This document shows positions 18,173-26,313 of a DNA stretch of 64,000 nt, piece by piece. Source of the DNA: Rossellomorea sp. AcN35-11 (lineage in GTDB: Bacteria; Bacillota; Bacilli; Bacillales; Bacillaceae_B). The stretch is from positions 4,123,339-4,187,338 of the forward strand of contig CP128835.1 in NCBI GenBank assembly GCA_030388825.1, read 5' to 3'. Below the pieces are notes generated by a model. That model saw only the letters and a list, made by a program, of their open reading frames with translations. It had not been told where the DNA came from and ran no database searches. The translations under genes and the position numbers were made by a program. Each line of letters opens with the position of its first letter. The stretch's first letter is position 1.

Positions 18173-18478
18173 TTGTTTTCAGAAAAACCCCTGGAACCCC
18201 ATTGAATTTACTCAAGATCGATTTGGAACCGGTTTACCGTTCCAAATCAACGTAGGGAATGGAACATCCAATGAGTAATCCTTAAGGTCTGCATCCGCCG
18301 CCTGGCTGAATGTAGACTAAAAACGCAAGTGGAGATCCTCCACTGTGATTCCATAACCAAAACGTGGACTATTCGCCTAAAGCGTGAGATGTTCCTCCAA
18401 AGGATGAATGGCACGACGCACGATCGTCTCGCCGTTTCCTATTCCCTTGGACTTTTCCTGGTCTTTTCCGTTCACTTT
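18173..18478. other. Gene-free region between lysA promoter and YjaZ-like lipoprotein
   Basis: No ORF with a ribosome-binding site is present. A 10-bp inverted repeat GATTTGGAAC/GTTCCAAATC (18220-18229 with 18239-18248) has an inner CGGT/ACCG stem, and a GTGGAG/CTCCAC hairpin lies near 18329-18343. Either may end the lipoprotein transcript, though neither has a good T tract. Confidence 0.45.
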
Positions 18479-19465
18479 TCACTCTAATAAATACTTATAT
18501 TCACCTCCTTGAACTACTTCATTTGCCTCCATCTCCGTCCATTCTCCAATTGAAACACCTGGATTCGCATCCAAGTAACTTTGAGTGATTTGAAAACCTA
18601 TTTTGTAGTTTGACCACAAAGGAATATCTTTGGCTGAGTTGCCCGTGAAAAACTCATTGTAAACACTTGAGTCGTAGGAATTTGCATTTTTTCTTAATTC
18701 CTCTAAAACGATGTGCTGACTCTTATTTGCCAAAGATTCCGCCCATGGGGCCTGATAATCGGGGTACACTAATCCCGCAAAAGAATCCGCTTTCCCTTCG
18801 AAAATAACAGCCTCCATCAATGAGTAAAGTTCTTTACCGCTCCTTTCCATGTTCACTGCATGGTGATATTCGTGTGCCACTATATAATTTAACGTTTCCT
18901 CTTTAAACGAAGGGTCTATCTGGAGTAAAATGGCACCTTCACTCATGGTCAATCCCCAAACTCCATCCATTTTTTGTATAGTAAATGTATTTTCAGGGTT
19001 AAGAGGCATGACAAAAACCGTCTTGGTGCCCCCGGATAAGTAATTGGCAGATTTTATAAGGGATTCTTTTATCAATGTATTGATTCTATCTTGCTGCTCA
19101 AGCAGTTGGACTGTATTTTCTTCTAATGTTTGCGGGTTCTCCGTAGGTTGAAAGAATGGAAAGTACATATTCCCTATATCTATATTCTTCTCAGCAGCGT
19201 ACTGCTGAAAGGGAACAACCACTTTTCCCCCATATTCAACTTTTGTATGTTGAGATGGATCGTCCTGTACAAGACCTGTGTATTCAAGAATTTCCTCATA
19301 GAGAGGGATGATCTGAAAGGTCTGTTCATCATGGGTAAATTCCAATGAAGCTTGAGAAGGGATCGAAGGAGCTTTATCACTCTTGGCACTGCTCTCGTCT
19401 TTGGAACATCCGATTACCATTGACATGATTAGAACAAGGATGGCTGGGTACGTAAGTTGTCTCAT
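18479..19465 (-). CDS. Lipoprotein with DUF2268/YjaZ-like putative metalloprotease domain
   Basis: This 328-residue protein has a lipoprotein signal peptide with lipobox VIGC. The C-terminal half has a zinc-protease-like helix AHEYHHAVN (HExxH) followed about 30 residues later by EGKADSFAG, which can supply the third ligand. This arrangement is typical of the DUF2268 family. It would act on the outer face of the membrane. ATG 19465 has AGGAG about 10 bp upstream and starts the signal peptide; the open frame extends 23 codons further. Proteolytic activity is inferred from the motif only. Confidence 0.75.
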   Translation of the reverse strand: MRQLTYPAILVLIMSMVIGCSKDESSAKSDKAPSIPSQASLEFTHDEQTFQIIPLYEEILEYTGLVQDDPSQHTKVEYGGKVVVPFQQYAAEKNIDIGNMYFPFFQPTENPQTLEENTVQLLEQQDRINTLIKESLIKSANYLSGGTKTVFVMPLNPENTFTIQKMDGVWGLTMSEGAILLQIDPSFKEETLNYIVAHEYHHAVNMERSGKELYSLMEAVIFEGKADSFAGLVYPDYQAPWAESLANKSQHIVLEELRKNANSYDSSVYNEFFTGNSAKDIPLWSNYKIGFQITQSYLDANPGVSIGEWTEMEANEVVQGGEYKYLLE

Positions 19466-19677
19466 ATTCACACTTCTCCTTTCATAATGGGATAAACTCT
19501 GTTCGACACGATTTTCTGTCAGGCATAGAATCACCGGCTGGTGTTTTAGTACTAAAAAGATTCATTGAAACATATACGATTGAATTTCCAAATAGTTTCA
19601 ATTCCTCCGGATACTTGTTTAATAGTCTCCTATCCCTCTTCCGTTTGACCAACAAAAATTTGTGTGAGTATACATAG

Positions 19678-19711
19678 AAAAAGAAGCTTATCATCAACCA
19701 TAAGCTTCTTT
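19678..19711 (-). terminator. Intrinsic terminator of the prolyl 4-hydroxylase gene
   Basis: A 12-bp stem AAAGAAGCTTAT/ATAAGCTTCTTT is followed by a T run on the minus strand, about 29 bp after the stop codon. Confidence 0.8.
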
Positions 19712-19739
19712 CGGTCTATAGAATATCGTTTTATTCTTC

Positions 19740-20399
19740 TTACTTAAATACCTTCCTTCTCATCCACTGCGTAGCAGCCCATTTATCCCCGATGACGACC
19801 GGTGCCCCGCCGTGGAGTGTCAGATCGTTCAGCTCCTGGCTGTCATAGAAATATTCGAAGTAAACCGCCATCCCTTTTTGTGGGGAGACGGAGAGATTCA
19901 GTTTCGGGAAGTAGGTTTCCCCGCCTTCTTCTACGTCGTTCAGATACATGACGAGGGTACTGATTCTCGGGTTCTTGACAGGCCTTGCCGATGCCGAGAA
20001 GAAATCAAAGTGGGCCTTATATTCCTGACCCGGTTTATAATTAAGGATTTGCAGACCTTCCCCATGCTCGACGGGTATATTCATAATCTGCGAGACCCGC
20101 TTTTCAATACGAGTCACGACGTCATGCTCATTCTCTTCAAGGAAGACAGAACTGCTCGTCCGGAGCTCGTCGACTGTCCGGGTATTCCCAATTTTTGACC
20201 GTTCGACACGGTCCTTGGATAACTGGATGAGTTGATCGCATTCTTCGTGGCTCAGCACATTTCCGAGAACGACGATCAGCGGCTCTTCCATCTTCACGAT
20301 GATCTGAATATCCCGGTCGTCCGTCTTGATTTTATTCCCTGTATGGTGAAAAATCGTTTGTTCCTTTACAACTGTTTCAGTAGTTTCCATTGCCAACAT
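19740..20399 (-). CDS. Prolyl 4-hydroxylase (2-oxoglutarate/Fe(II) oxygenase)
   Basis: This 219-residue protein resembles bacterial collagen-type prolyl 4-hydroxylases such as that of B. anthracis. The iron facial triad is visible as His and Asp in YKAHFDFF and His in LTLHGGAPV. The 2-oxoglutarate Lys is in GDKWAATQW. It hydroxylates peptidyl proline using O2 and 2-oxoglutarate in the cytoplasm. The collagen-like protein at the left edge is a candidate substrate, though its prolines sit in the X position. RBS AGAGG lies 7 bp before ATG 20399. It is a single gene with its own terminator. Confidence 0.87.
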   Translation of the reverse strand: MLAMETTETVVKEQTIFHHTGNKIKTDDRDIQIIVKMEEPLIVVLGNVLSHEECDQLIQLSKDRVERSKIGNTRTVDELRTSSSVFLEENEHDVVTRIEKRVSQIMNIPVEHGEGLQILNYKPGQEYKAHFDFFSASARPVKNPRISTLVMYLNDVEEGGETYFPKLNLSVSPQKGMAVYFEYFYDSQELNDLTLHGGAPVVIGDKWAATQWMRRKVFK

Positions 20400-20458
20400 T
20401 CATCAACCTCTTATCGTATTTTTAACATTCTGACTTCTTACATTGGTGGAAGCATCCT

Positions 20459-20702
20459 TTGAATCTTCCAATCTGGAAAAACGATTGCAACAATAGGCAT
20501 AACGGTCATCATTTTTTGTTGGCTGTTCCCTCCCGGGTGTATTTTCATATATTTTACACCCGGAATGGGTCTATTTCTATCTTTATTTTTCTCTTTCCTG
20601 ATGAAAAAGTTGGAATCACATCAGGAAGCGGGATCCCTGCAGGATTTGCTTAGGAAAAAGGGTGTCACAGAAAAGACCCGGATGGGTCATTCGTGTAAAT
20701 GA
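20459..20702 (+). pseudogene. Small membrane protein, frameshifted, not previously obvious
   Basis: A TTG start at 20459, about nine bases after GGTGG, begins MNLPIWK. If one A is removed from the five-A run at 20477-20481 the frame becomes TIATIGITVIIFCWLFPPG and runs to a TGA at 20700. This gives 80 residues: two hydrophobic segments and a charged tail ending GHSCK. Uncorrected, the first frame gives an unlikely His/Asn-rich peptide and the hydrophobic frame has no start codon. The reconstruction is mine; the family is unknown. It is divergent from the prolyl 4-hydroxylase gene. Confidence 0.45.
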
Positions 20703-20799
20703 GGGCTCAGAAATGGAACAAGACCTTGAATACTTGTTACGAGTTTCGGAAGGGGGCTAGAGAATTTTTGGGTGGTTTTTCAATATATTGATCAAAATA
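20703..20799. other. Short intergenic stretch
   Basis: No gene or clear signal seen. The neighbouring terminator belongs to the minus-strand sigma/anti-sigma gene. Confidence 0.3.
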
Positions 20800-20801
20800 C
20801 A

Positions 20802-20829
20802 ATAAAGAGAACAGCAACTTGCTGTTCTC
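20802..20829 (-). terminator. Terminator of the sigma/anti-sigma fusion gene
   Basis: An 11-bp stem GAGAACAGCAA/TTGCTGTTCTC with a minimal loop is followed by TTTATT on the minus strand, about 120 bp after the stop codon. Confidence 0.65.
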
Positions 20830-20947
20830 CCATCTTAAAACCCTTTTCATTTATATCCTATTTGAGTGTGATAATTGTGCCTGATATTTTGGTTATATCA
20901 GTGATCCTACCTTAATGATATCGGCTAGTCACCTAATCTAGTCATCT

Positions 20948-23008
20948 TCACTGTCCATCCAATGAAACTCTTATCACATCATCGACATAAGTTGTAGTGC
21001 TGTAACCTAGAATGTCAAGTTGGGTAGGAATGTAATCTTCCGTGGAACCATCACGATAAAAGTCTATCGTCTGGACCGTTTCAAAGTAACGGGGAAGGTC
21101 CATTTCACCGTGTACATATTCATTCACGTCATACACTTTCCCATCCTCATCCATCAACACACCTTCCCCGCTGTTTACCCCGATTGAAATCATATCATCG
21201 TCTTCTGACATGCCTTTGAAATGATAATTTACACTCTCATAGGCCCTGTCCTTTGACATACCATGGGTCAGAACCACCTTTGCCGGGTTCCCGACACTGA
21301 TCTTATCAATCGTAATCGGATTGCCAAGGTATTCAGTCGTTTGGGGCAGATCCTTGCCGGCATCGAGGATGATGGTTTTTGGTTCATCCACGGATAATCG
21401 AAGCGAGGCGAATCGGATGTCCACTTCCTTTGGATCTTGGAAATAAAGAGTGTCGAAGGCTGCGGTAAAGGCAGTCCACCCTTCTTGATCCCAGGCCTCC
21501 ACATACATATGGCCCCCGAACGGGTTTGAATCTGACTTCTTTTCACCTGCTTTAATAGAATCAAAGTTGATCATTTCAATCCTTTGTTTATCTGATTCAC
21601 TCTGAAAGCTGTACTGGAGGATTGTCGCAGTCGGGGCGATGGTCAGCTTATCCAATCTCACCGGGATCCCGGCGACTTTGACTTCCCGATTCATTTCATG
21701 AAGATGGGAAGATTGCTTTTCGAATGGGATCTTAAAGCTCCAGTCTCCCTCGGCAAACTTCATTTCCCCTTCTGTCACCCATTTACCCTGGGAGTCTAGG
21801 GATAATTGCATGACCCTGGCAATATTCAGGTGAATCTCCCCCTTATCCTCCACTACGGGTGACAGGCTGATGGTACCCACATACACATTGGCCTGATCAT
21901 TTCCGTAGTCACTTTGATCGACGGGTGGAGAATAATACCTGTAACCATCTCCCATACTCATAACGTCACGTTCATTTTCGATAAAGATGCCTTCGTACGG
22001 ATTAATCATATATTGATAATCATGGTTCATATCCTCGATTTCATAAAACACCAGGGTCTGTACGTCATCGGCCACGACACTTTTGATCGTGATCTTGACT
22101 CCGTCACTTTCGGCCTCAAGGTTCAACCGCTCTCCCAGGTTATGCTGGAGCAGGGTACGAAGCCGTTCATCCTCCTCTGTATAAGAATAATAGAGACTTG
22201 CGAATCCCCCCGTGACAAATCCCGTGCTTATGAGGAGGGCGAATACACCTGCGATAGACATCAGGATTGAATTCCGCTTCTTTCTCCGTTTCTTCCTGCT
22301 CGCTTCTCTTTCATCCACCCTGCTCCTGAGCTTTTCCATAAATCGGTCAGGAGGGGAAATCTCCCTGCGCAACCGGTCAAGGGTCAGGGTCACTTCCTGG
22401 AAGGAGGCCAGGTCTTCCTGGCAGTACTGGCAATGATAAATATGTATTTCAAATTCGACTTTCTCTGGTCGCTCCATGGTTCTTCCTAAGTAATCCAAAT
22501 AGGAGGGCTGATAGTCGGTACACCCCTGGAATCGTCTTCCTTGATTCATCTTTTCACGAATGACCCTGATCCCTGCAAACACCCTTGAAGTAACCGTTTC
22601 GACGGGAATGCGGAGAATTGTGGCAGCCTCTTCCCGGGAATACCCCTTCACATACGTTAACGCGACTGCGTCTCTCTCTGGACTTTCCAGTTGACGGATA
22701 GTCCCGAATTGATCATCCCCACCTGAAGACGGTGAACTCTTTTCATCGACCAGCTCCTGACACTGATGTAAAAAAACAGCAGCGGCTTTCCGTTCAAACG
22801 AAAGTTCTTTTTTCCTTCTGTGCATCTCTTCCTCTAATCGGATGATGGAACGGTAAAATGCCTCCTCCAGCTCCTCCTCACTGTCCAGGAAAACACGGCC
22901 GAGTGCGTACAGTGAGCGTGCCTCCTTTTCAAACCAGGCGATGATCGAATCCAGTTCCCGTCTCCCGTACTTACTGACCAGCACGGGACCGGTTTCCAAT
23001 TTCGCCAT
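20948..23008 (-). CDS. Fused ECF sigma factor / membrane anti-sigma protein with DUF4179-like domain
   Basis: This 686-residue protein combines modules that are normally separate. Residues about 1-60 resemble sigma region 2 (YALGRVFLDSEEELEEAFYR). Residues about 115-165 are a sigma region 4 helix-turn-helix (SPERDAVALTYVKGYSREEA, then ETVTSRVFAGIRVIREKM). A ZAS-like zinc segment HIYHCQYCQEDL (about 195-206) follows, then a basic stretch, one transmembrane helix (about 255-280) and a 400-residue outer domain like DUF4179/DUF5643. It may be a sigma factor permanently tethered to the membrane until cleaved, or an inactive sensor. ATG 23008 has a G6 box 6 bp upstream. Confidence 0.8.
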   Translation of the reverse strand: MAKLETGPVLVSKYGRRELDSIIAWFEKEARSLYALGRVFLDSEEELEEAFYRSIIRLEEEMHRRKKELSFERKAAAVFLHQCQELVDEKSSPSSGGDDQFGTIRQLESPERDAVALTYVKGYSREEAATILRIPVETVTSRVFAGIRVIREKMNQGRRFQGCTDYQPSYLDYLGRTMERPEKVEFEIHIYHCQYCQEDLASFQEVTLTLDRLRREISPPDRFMEKLRSRVDEREASRKKRRKKRNSILMSIAGVFALLISTGFVTGGFASLYYSYTEEDERLRTLLQHNLGERLNLEAESDGVKITIKSVVADDVQTLVFYEIEDMNHDYQYMINPYEGIFIENERDVMSMGDGYRYYSPPVDQSDYGNDQANVYVGTISLSPVVEDKGEIHLNIARVMQLSLDSQGKWVTEGEMKFAEGDWSFKIPFEKQSSHLHEMNREVKVAGIPVRLDKLTIAPTATILQYSFQSESDKQRIEMINFDSIKAGEKKSDSNPFGGHMYVEAWDQEGWTAFTAAFDTLYFQDPKEVDIRFASLRLSVDEPKTIILDAGKDLPQTTEYLGNPITIDKISVGNPAKVVLTHGMSKDRAYESVNYHFKGMSEDDDMISIGVNSGEGVLMDEDGKVYDVNEYVHGEMDLPRYFETVQTIDFYRDGSTEDYIPTQLDILGYSTTTYVDDVIRVSLDGQ

Positions 23009-23226
23009 AGTCATCCCCCCTTTTTCCAAATCTCTCAATCTCATCCTATTAATTATTTCAAAATTCCCAATCATTCACAATGATTTTATGCAGCTTACCT
23101 CCGTTAACCTCCTATTCCTCTCTTGAAAATCTAAACTTACCAATTGGGGAATTGACGAATTTCACTTCTCTATCTATAATTTCATTACCGAAGTGTCAAT
23201 CATTAGGATATGAAAGAGGCGTGGAA

Positions 23227-24075
23227 ATGAAAACAAAAGACAAGCTGATGGATTACTTTCGTATACAGTCAGAGCAAGTGGTCAATGAATGGCTGGAGAT
23301 GCGGGTGGACGATCAATTTTCCATTTTTCATGCACATGCGTCAAAGGAGATAGAAGATAAACTGAGGCGGGAATGCAGAAGTTTTATTCAGTTTATAACA
23401 GAAGCATTAGTGAACAAAGATTTCAAGCTTTCCGAGGAACTTATGAATTGGTCGAACACCATCGCCAGAGAGCGTGTCAATGACGGGACAAGCATTGATA
23501 AGGTGCTGGATCAGTTTCAGAGATTCAGAGCCCTTTATTTTCGTTTTATGAAAAAATGGTTCCTGGAGAATACAGACATGCTAGAGGAAGAGCGGTATGA
23601 CCTGATTGAAAACTATCAGTTGATCTTCGATGAAGTCATCAAAACCTTTGTCCTTTCATACAAAAAGCACTATGAAAATAGGTTGAAAGATCAGATGGGT
23701 CTCATCAATGAATTAAGCTCCCCTGTTATCCCTCTTTCCGAAACGATCGCCATCCTCCCCCTGGTCGGGGATATCGATACATCCAGGGCGAAATATATCA
23801 TGGAGTCTACGCTGCAGAAGTGTTTGGAAAAAGAAATTCAGCATCTGGTTGTGGATCTCTCAGCCGTTCCGGTCATAGACACCATGGTGGCACAGAAAAT
23901 CTTTGAACTGATGAATACGTTGACATTGGTGGGGGTCCAGCCTATGATTACAGGAATCCGTCCTTCCATTGCACAGACCGCCGTTCAATTGGGTATCCCA
24001 CTCGGTTCATTGACTATTCATTCTTCCCTGGTCTCTGCCCTGGATCATCTGGGGTACAGCCTCAATCCCTGCTGA
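23227..24075 (+). CDS. RsbR-family stressosome protein (STAS domain)
   Basis: This 282-residue protein has the N-terminal non-haem globin-like RsbR domain (about 1-140) and a C-terminal STAS domain (about 150-270). The STAS part contains LPLVGDIDTSRAKYIMESTL, which carries the conserved threonine phosphorylated by RsbT, and the second conserved segment LVGVQPMITGIRPSIAQTAV. RsbR paralogues build the stressosome with RsbS and RsbT and feed SigB activation. ATG 23227 follows AGAGG. The start lies about 220 bp from the divergent sigma/anti-sigma gene. A second paralogue lies 1.2 kb downstream on the other strand. Confidence 0.87.
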   Translation: MKTKDKLMDYFRIQSEQVVNEWLEMRVDDQFSIFHAHASKEIEDKLRRECRSFIQFITEALVNKDFKLSEELMNWSNTIARERVNDGTSIDKVLDQFQRFRALYFRFMKKWFLENTDMLEEERYDLIENYQLIFDEVIKTFVLSYKKHYENRLKDQMGLINELSSPVIPLSETIAILPLVGDIDTSRAKYIMESTLQKCLEKEIQHLVVDLSAVPVIDTMVAQKIFELMNTLTLVGVQPMITGIRPSIAQTAVQLGIPLGSLTIHSSLVSALDHLGYSLNPC

Positions 24076-24080
24076 TAGTC

Positions 24081-24118
24081 AAAAAAAGGTCTGAATCCCA
24101 TTGGATTCAGACCTTTTG
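24081..24118. terminator. Bidirectional terminator
   Basis: A 15-bp stem AAAAGGTCTGAATCC/GGATTCAGACCTTTT with a 4-base loop separates the convergent RsbR and DnaD-like genes. Confidence 0.85.
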
Positions 24119-24123
24119 ACTAT

Positions 24124-24456
24124 TCATATTCGATCGATTTCACTCAATTGTTCCATCATATCCAGCTCAATCATCTCTTTTGCCTTTGAGAAGGTAAGCA
24201 CTTCATTGGAAACCCAATGATTATATAATTTTGACAGGGCGTTTCGGTGATACACCGTACCTTTGACCTCAGTGAAGAAATAGATGATCAACAGATTGAC
24301 TACATCTGCAGGAAGAGACTTTTTCCGTTCAATCCCCTTTAGGGCGAGGATGTCCAACCCTCTTAACGGGCCTCCCACCACGGTTTCTGCCATGTGAAAA
24401 TGGTCAGCAGTCCGGCAAAGGATCAACAGTTCAGGATTAATATCTTCAAGTTTCAA
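24124..24456 (-). CDS. Small DnaD/DnaB_2-domain-like protein
   Basis: This 110-residue protein resembles the C-terminal DnaD/DnaB_2 domain of replication-initiation proteins. It has LPADVVNLLIIYFF, then NALSKLYNHWVSNEVLTFSK, where the W and spacing match the domain. There is no N-terminal winged-helix domain, so it is a stand-alone module. The TTG start at 24456 has GGGG seven bases upstream. A role in DNA binding or phage/plasmid-derived replication is possible but not shown. Confidence in the family is moderate. Confidence 0.55.
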   Translation of the reverse strand: MKLEDINPELLILCRTADHFHMAETVVGGPLRGLDILALKGIERKKSLPADVVNLLIIYFFTEVKGTVYHRNALSKLYNHWVSNEVLTFSKAKEMIELDMMEQLSEIDRI

Positions 24457-24564
24457 GTGAATTCCCCTTTTACATAGATACTGAAGGAATGATCTTCATT
24501 TGATGATAGGATCAACTACTATGTATTATAACAAAAAAGCGTAACAGAGGAATACCCCGGTGTG

Positions 24565-25128
24565 CTAATTCTTACTTAACCAGAATTCCATGACTTTCTC
24601 ATTCGCTGAAGGATAGAGAAGGTCCTTCACTTGCTTCTCCATGAGATAACACTCTGACAGCCATAGGGGAAGAGGTAGACAATCATTTTCTTGCTTCCAC
24701 AAACGTTTTCGTTCCAGTGCATCTTCCACTTTCATCTTCACCCAAGTATCTAGGATCAGATTATCCCTTTCGGCTTCACCTTCTTCCACCAATGGATGGA
24801 TACAGCTGGTGAAATAGGGGATACCGTCAGGGAAGTGACTTCTATTCTTTACCCAGATCACGCTTTCTTTTGGAATGAAGCCTATCGTCCTATTTGTAGT
24901 CAAAGGCTGCCTGCTTTCTTCTAAAAAACAATAACACCCTGACCATTCCCTGTCGTCTTCTCCCGGCAGAAACAACTCTGTTGTATAAAGGGATTGCCCT
25001 GTATCATAGAGGTTGTAGACCACACGATTGATAAAGACTGGATCGCTCTTTTGATTCAAAGAGCCGGGCCCTGGTGGACTACACGTAAATCCATGTGAGT
25101 CGAATCGTACCATTTTGACGAATTGCAT
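24565..25128 (-). CDS. Conserved hypothetical protein
   Basis: This 187-residue soluble protein has no family I recognise. It contains FTCSPPGPGSLNQKSDPVF near the N-terminus, four cysteines and a helical, charged C-terminal third. No signal peptide or membrane segment is seen. ATG 25128 is chosen for AAGGAGG six bases upstream. It is a single gene between the DnaD-like and the second RsbR genes. Confidence 0.6.
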   Translation of the reverse strand: MQFVKMVRFDSHGFTCSPPGPGSLNQKSDPVFINRVVYNLYDTGQSLYTTELFLPGEDDREWSGCYCFLEESRQPLTTNRTIGFIPKESVIWVKNRSHFPDGIPYFTSCIHPLVEEGEAERDNLILDTWVKMKVEDALERKRLWKQENDCLPLPLWLSECYLMEKQVKDLLYPSANEKVMEFWLSKN

Positions 25129-25230
25129 AGCGCCCCTCCTTCTATCGTGAATTCCTAAGGGCATCCTTCACCAATTCACTTTATAGTTGGAGGAATTCCC
25201 TCTATAGGATTCATGTAAACAAAAAATCAT

Positions 25231-25258
25231 AAAAAAAGAGCGAGAATGATCCTCGCTC
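25231..25258 (-). terminator. Terminator of the second RsbR gene
   Basis: A 7-bp GC-rich stem GAGCGAG/CTCGCTC is followed by seven T on the minus strand, 18 bp after the stop codon. Confidence 0.8.
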
Positions 25259-25275
25259 ATCACATGCTCTTCTTT

Positions 25276-26109
25276 CTAACGCACTTCGCTTAATGCTTTT
25301 TCAAGAGTGGACGTGACAGAAATGTTGTCAAATGAGATCCCCAATTGAACCGCGGTTTGGGCTATTTCCGGCCGTATCCCTGAAACGGTGCTCTTCACAC
25401 CGATCAGACTCAGGCTGTGGATGATCTGGAATAACTGGTGGGCCACCATGGTATCCACCATGATAACACCTGACAGATCAATGAAAAGATGTCCCACATT
25501 TTTATCCACACATTCAGCCAGGGTATTTTCAAGGATATACTTTGCCCTTCCCGTATCGATATCCCCGATCAGGGGCAGGACACCTGTTCTCTTATCGATC
25601 AGGATGACCGGGGAACTCAACTCCCTGATCATTTCCTGCTGGGCACTCAGGCGCCTTTGGGCATACTCATAATTTCCTTCGGCGAATTTTGAAATGACAA
25701 GACTGAACGTCTGGATCATCAACTCTCGTATAGAATCAATTTCTTCCGGTGAAAACATGTTTTTATGCTCACGCCTAAATTCCTTCAACACCCCCAGGTA
25801 TTGATCCTGGGTTCTGAAGAACTCTCTCAGAATAAAATGGGTAGGGGTTTGCAAATGCTCTTCATCCTTGGCGATTTCCTCGATCCATTGCTCGAAATTC
25901 AATAGCGCATCCTGACCCACTTCCTTAAAGAGGACACAAAAGCGTTCGTGGAATTCATGATTTTGGCGTTTCAACGTTTGGATCACTTTCTGGTCCCTGG
26001 AGGCATAAACCCCGGTTGGATCGTTCTTGTCCAGTGACGCATACCAGTCTTCCGTCAGCTGCCATGTACGTTCGGTCATATATTCGTAAAATTGTTCAAA
26101 AACCTGCAT
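25276..26109 (-). CDS. RsbR-family stressosome protein, RsbRD/YqhA-like
   Basis: This 277-residue protein is similar in layout to the RsbR paralogue at 23.2-24.1 kb and in length to B. subtilis RsbRD. The STAS domain has LPLIGDIDTGRAKYILENTL with the phosphorylatable Thr, and LIGVKSTVSGIRPEIAQTAV. The N-terminal half is a divergent globin-like sensor. ATG 26109 follows AGTAGG; the open frame extends 18 codons upstream without an RBS. Both RsbR genes have their own terminators and no rsbS or rsbT is nearby, so they would join a stressosome encoded elsewhere. Confidence 0.87.
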   Translation of the reverse strand: MQVFEQFYEYMTERTWQLTEDWYASLDKNDPTGVYASRDQKVIQTLKRQNHEFHERFCVLFKEVGQDALLNFEQWIEEIAKDEEHLQTPTHFILREFFRTQDQYLGVLKEFRREHKNMFSPEEIDSIRELMIQTFSLVISKFAEGNYEYAQRRLSAQQEMIRELSSPVILIDKRTGVLPLIGDIDTGRAKYILENTLAECVDKNVGHLFIDLSGVIMVDTMVAHQLFQIIHSLSLIGVKSTVSGIRPEIAQTAVQLGISFDNISVTSTLEKALSEVR

Positions 26110-26273
26110 GTTCAACCTACTTTCTTTTAAGCAAGATAATATGATGAATTTACACTTTTTCATTGATATTCATTCAGCCTGTAACCGCACTCTTAAAATA
26201 ATTGTTCATAAGCTTAATGTACTATTACCTTGGATAAAAGTAAAAGAAAAAGATGAACGAAAGATTTAGAAGA

Positions 26274-26308
26274 AAAAATAGGGACGGACCTTCAGAGGTC
26301 CGTCCCTA
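26274..26308 (-). repeat. REP-like inverted pair acting as terminator
   Basis: TAGGGACGGACCT (26279-26291) and AGGTCCGTCCCTA (26296-26308) form a 13-bp hairpin with loop TCAG. On the minus strand it is followed by ATTTTTTC, five bases after the symporter stop, so the repeat serves as an intrinsic terminator. Confidence 0.88.
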
Positions 26309-26313
26309 TAAGC

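Noticed and set aside
20459..20653. A 64-residue frame starting MNLPIWKNDCNN
   Set aside because: His/Asn-rich nonsense after the seventh residue; a one-base repair gives a much better hydrophobic protein, so the uncorrected frame was not called.
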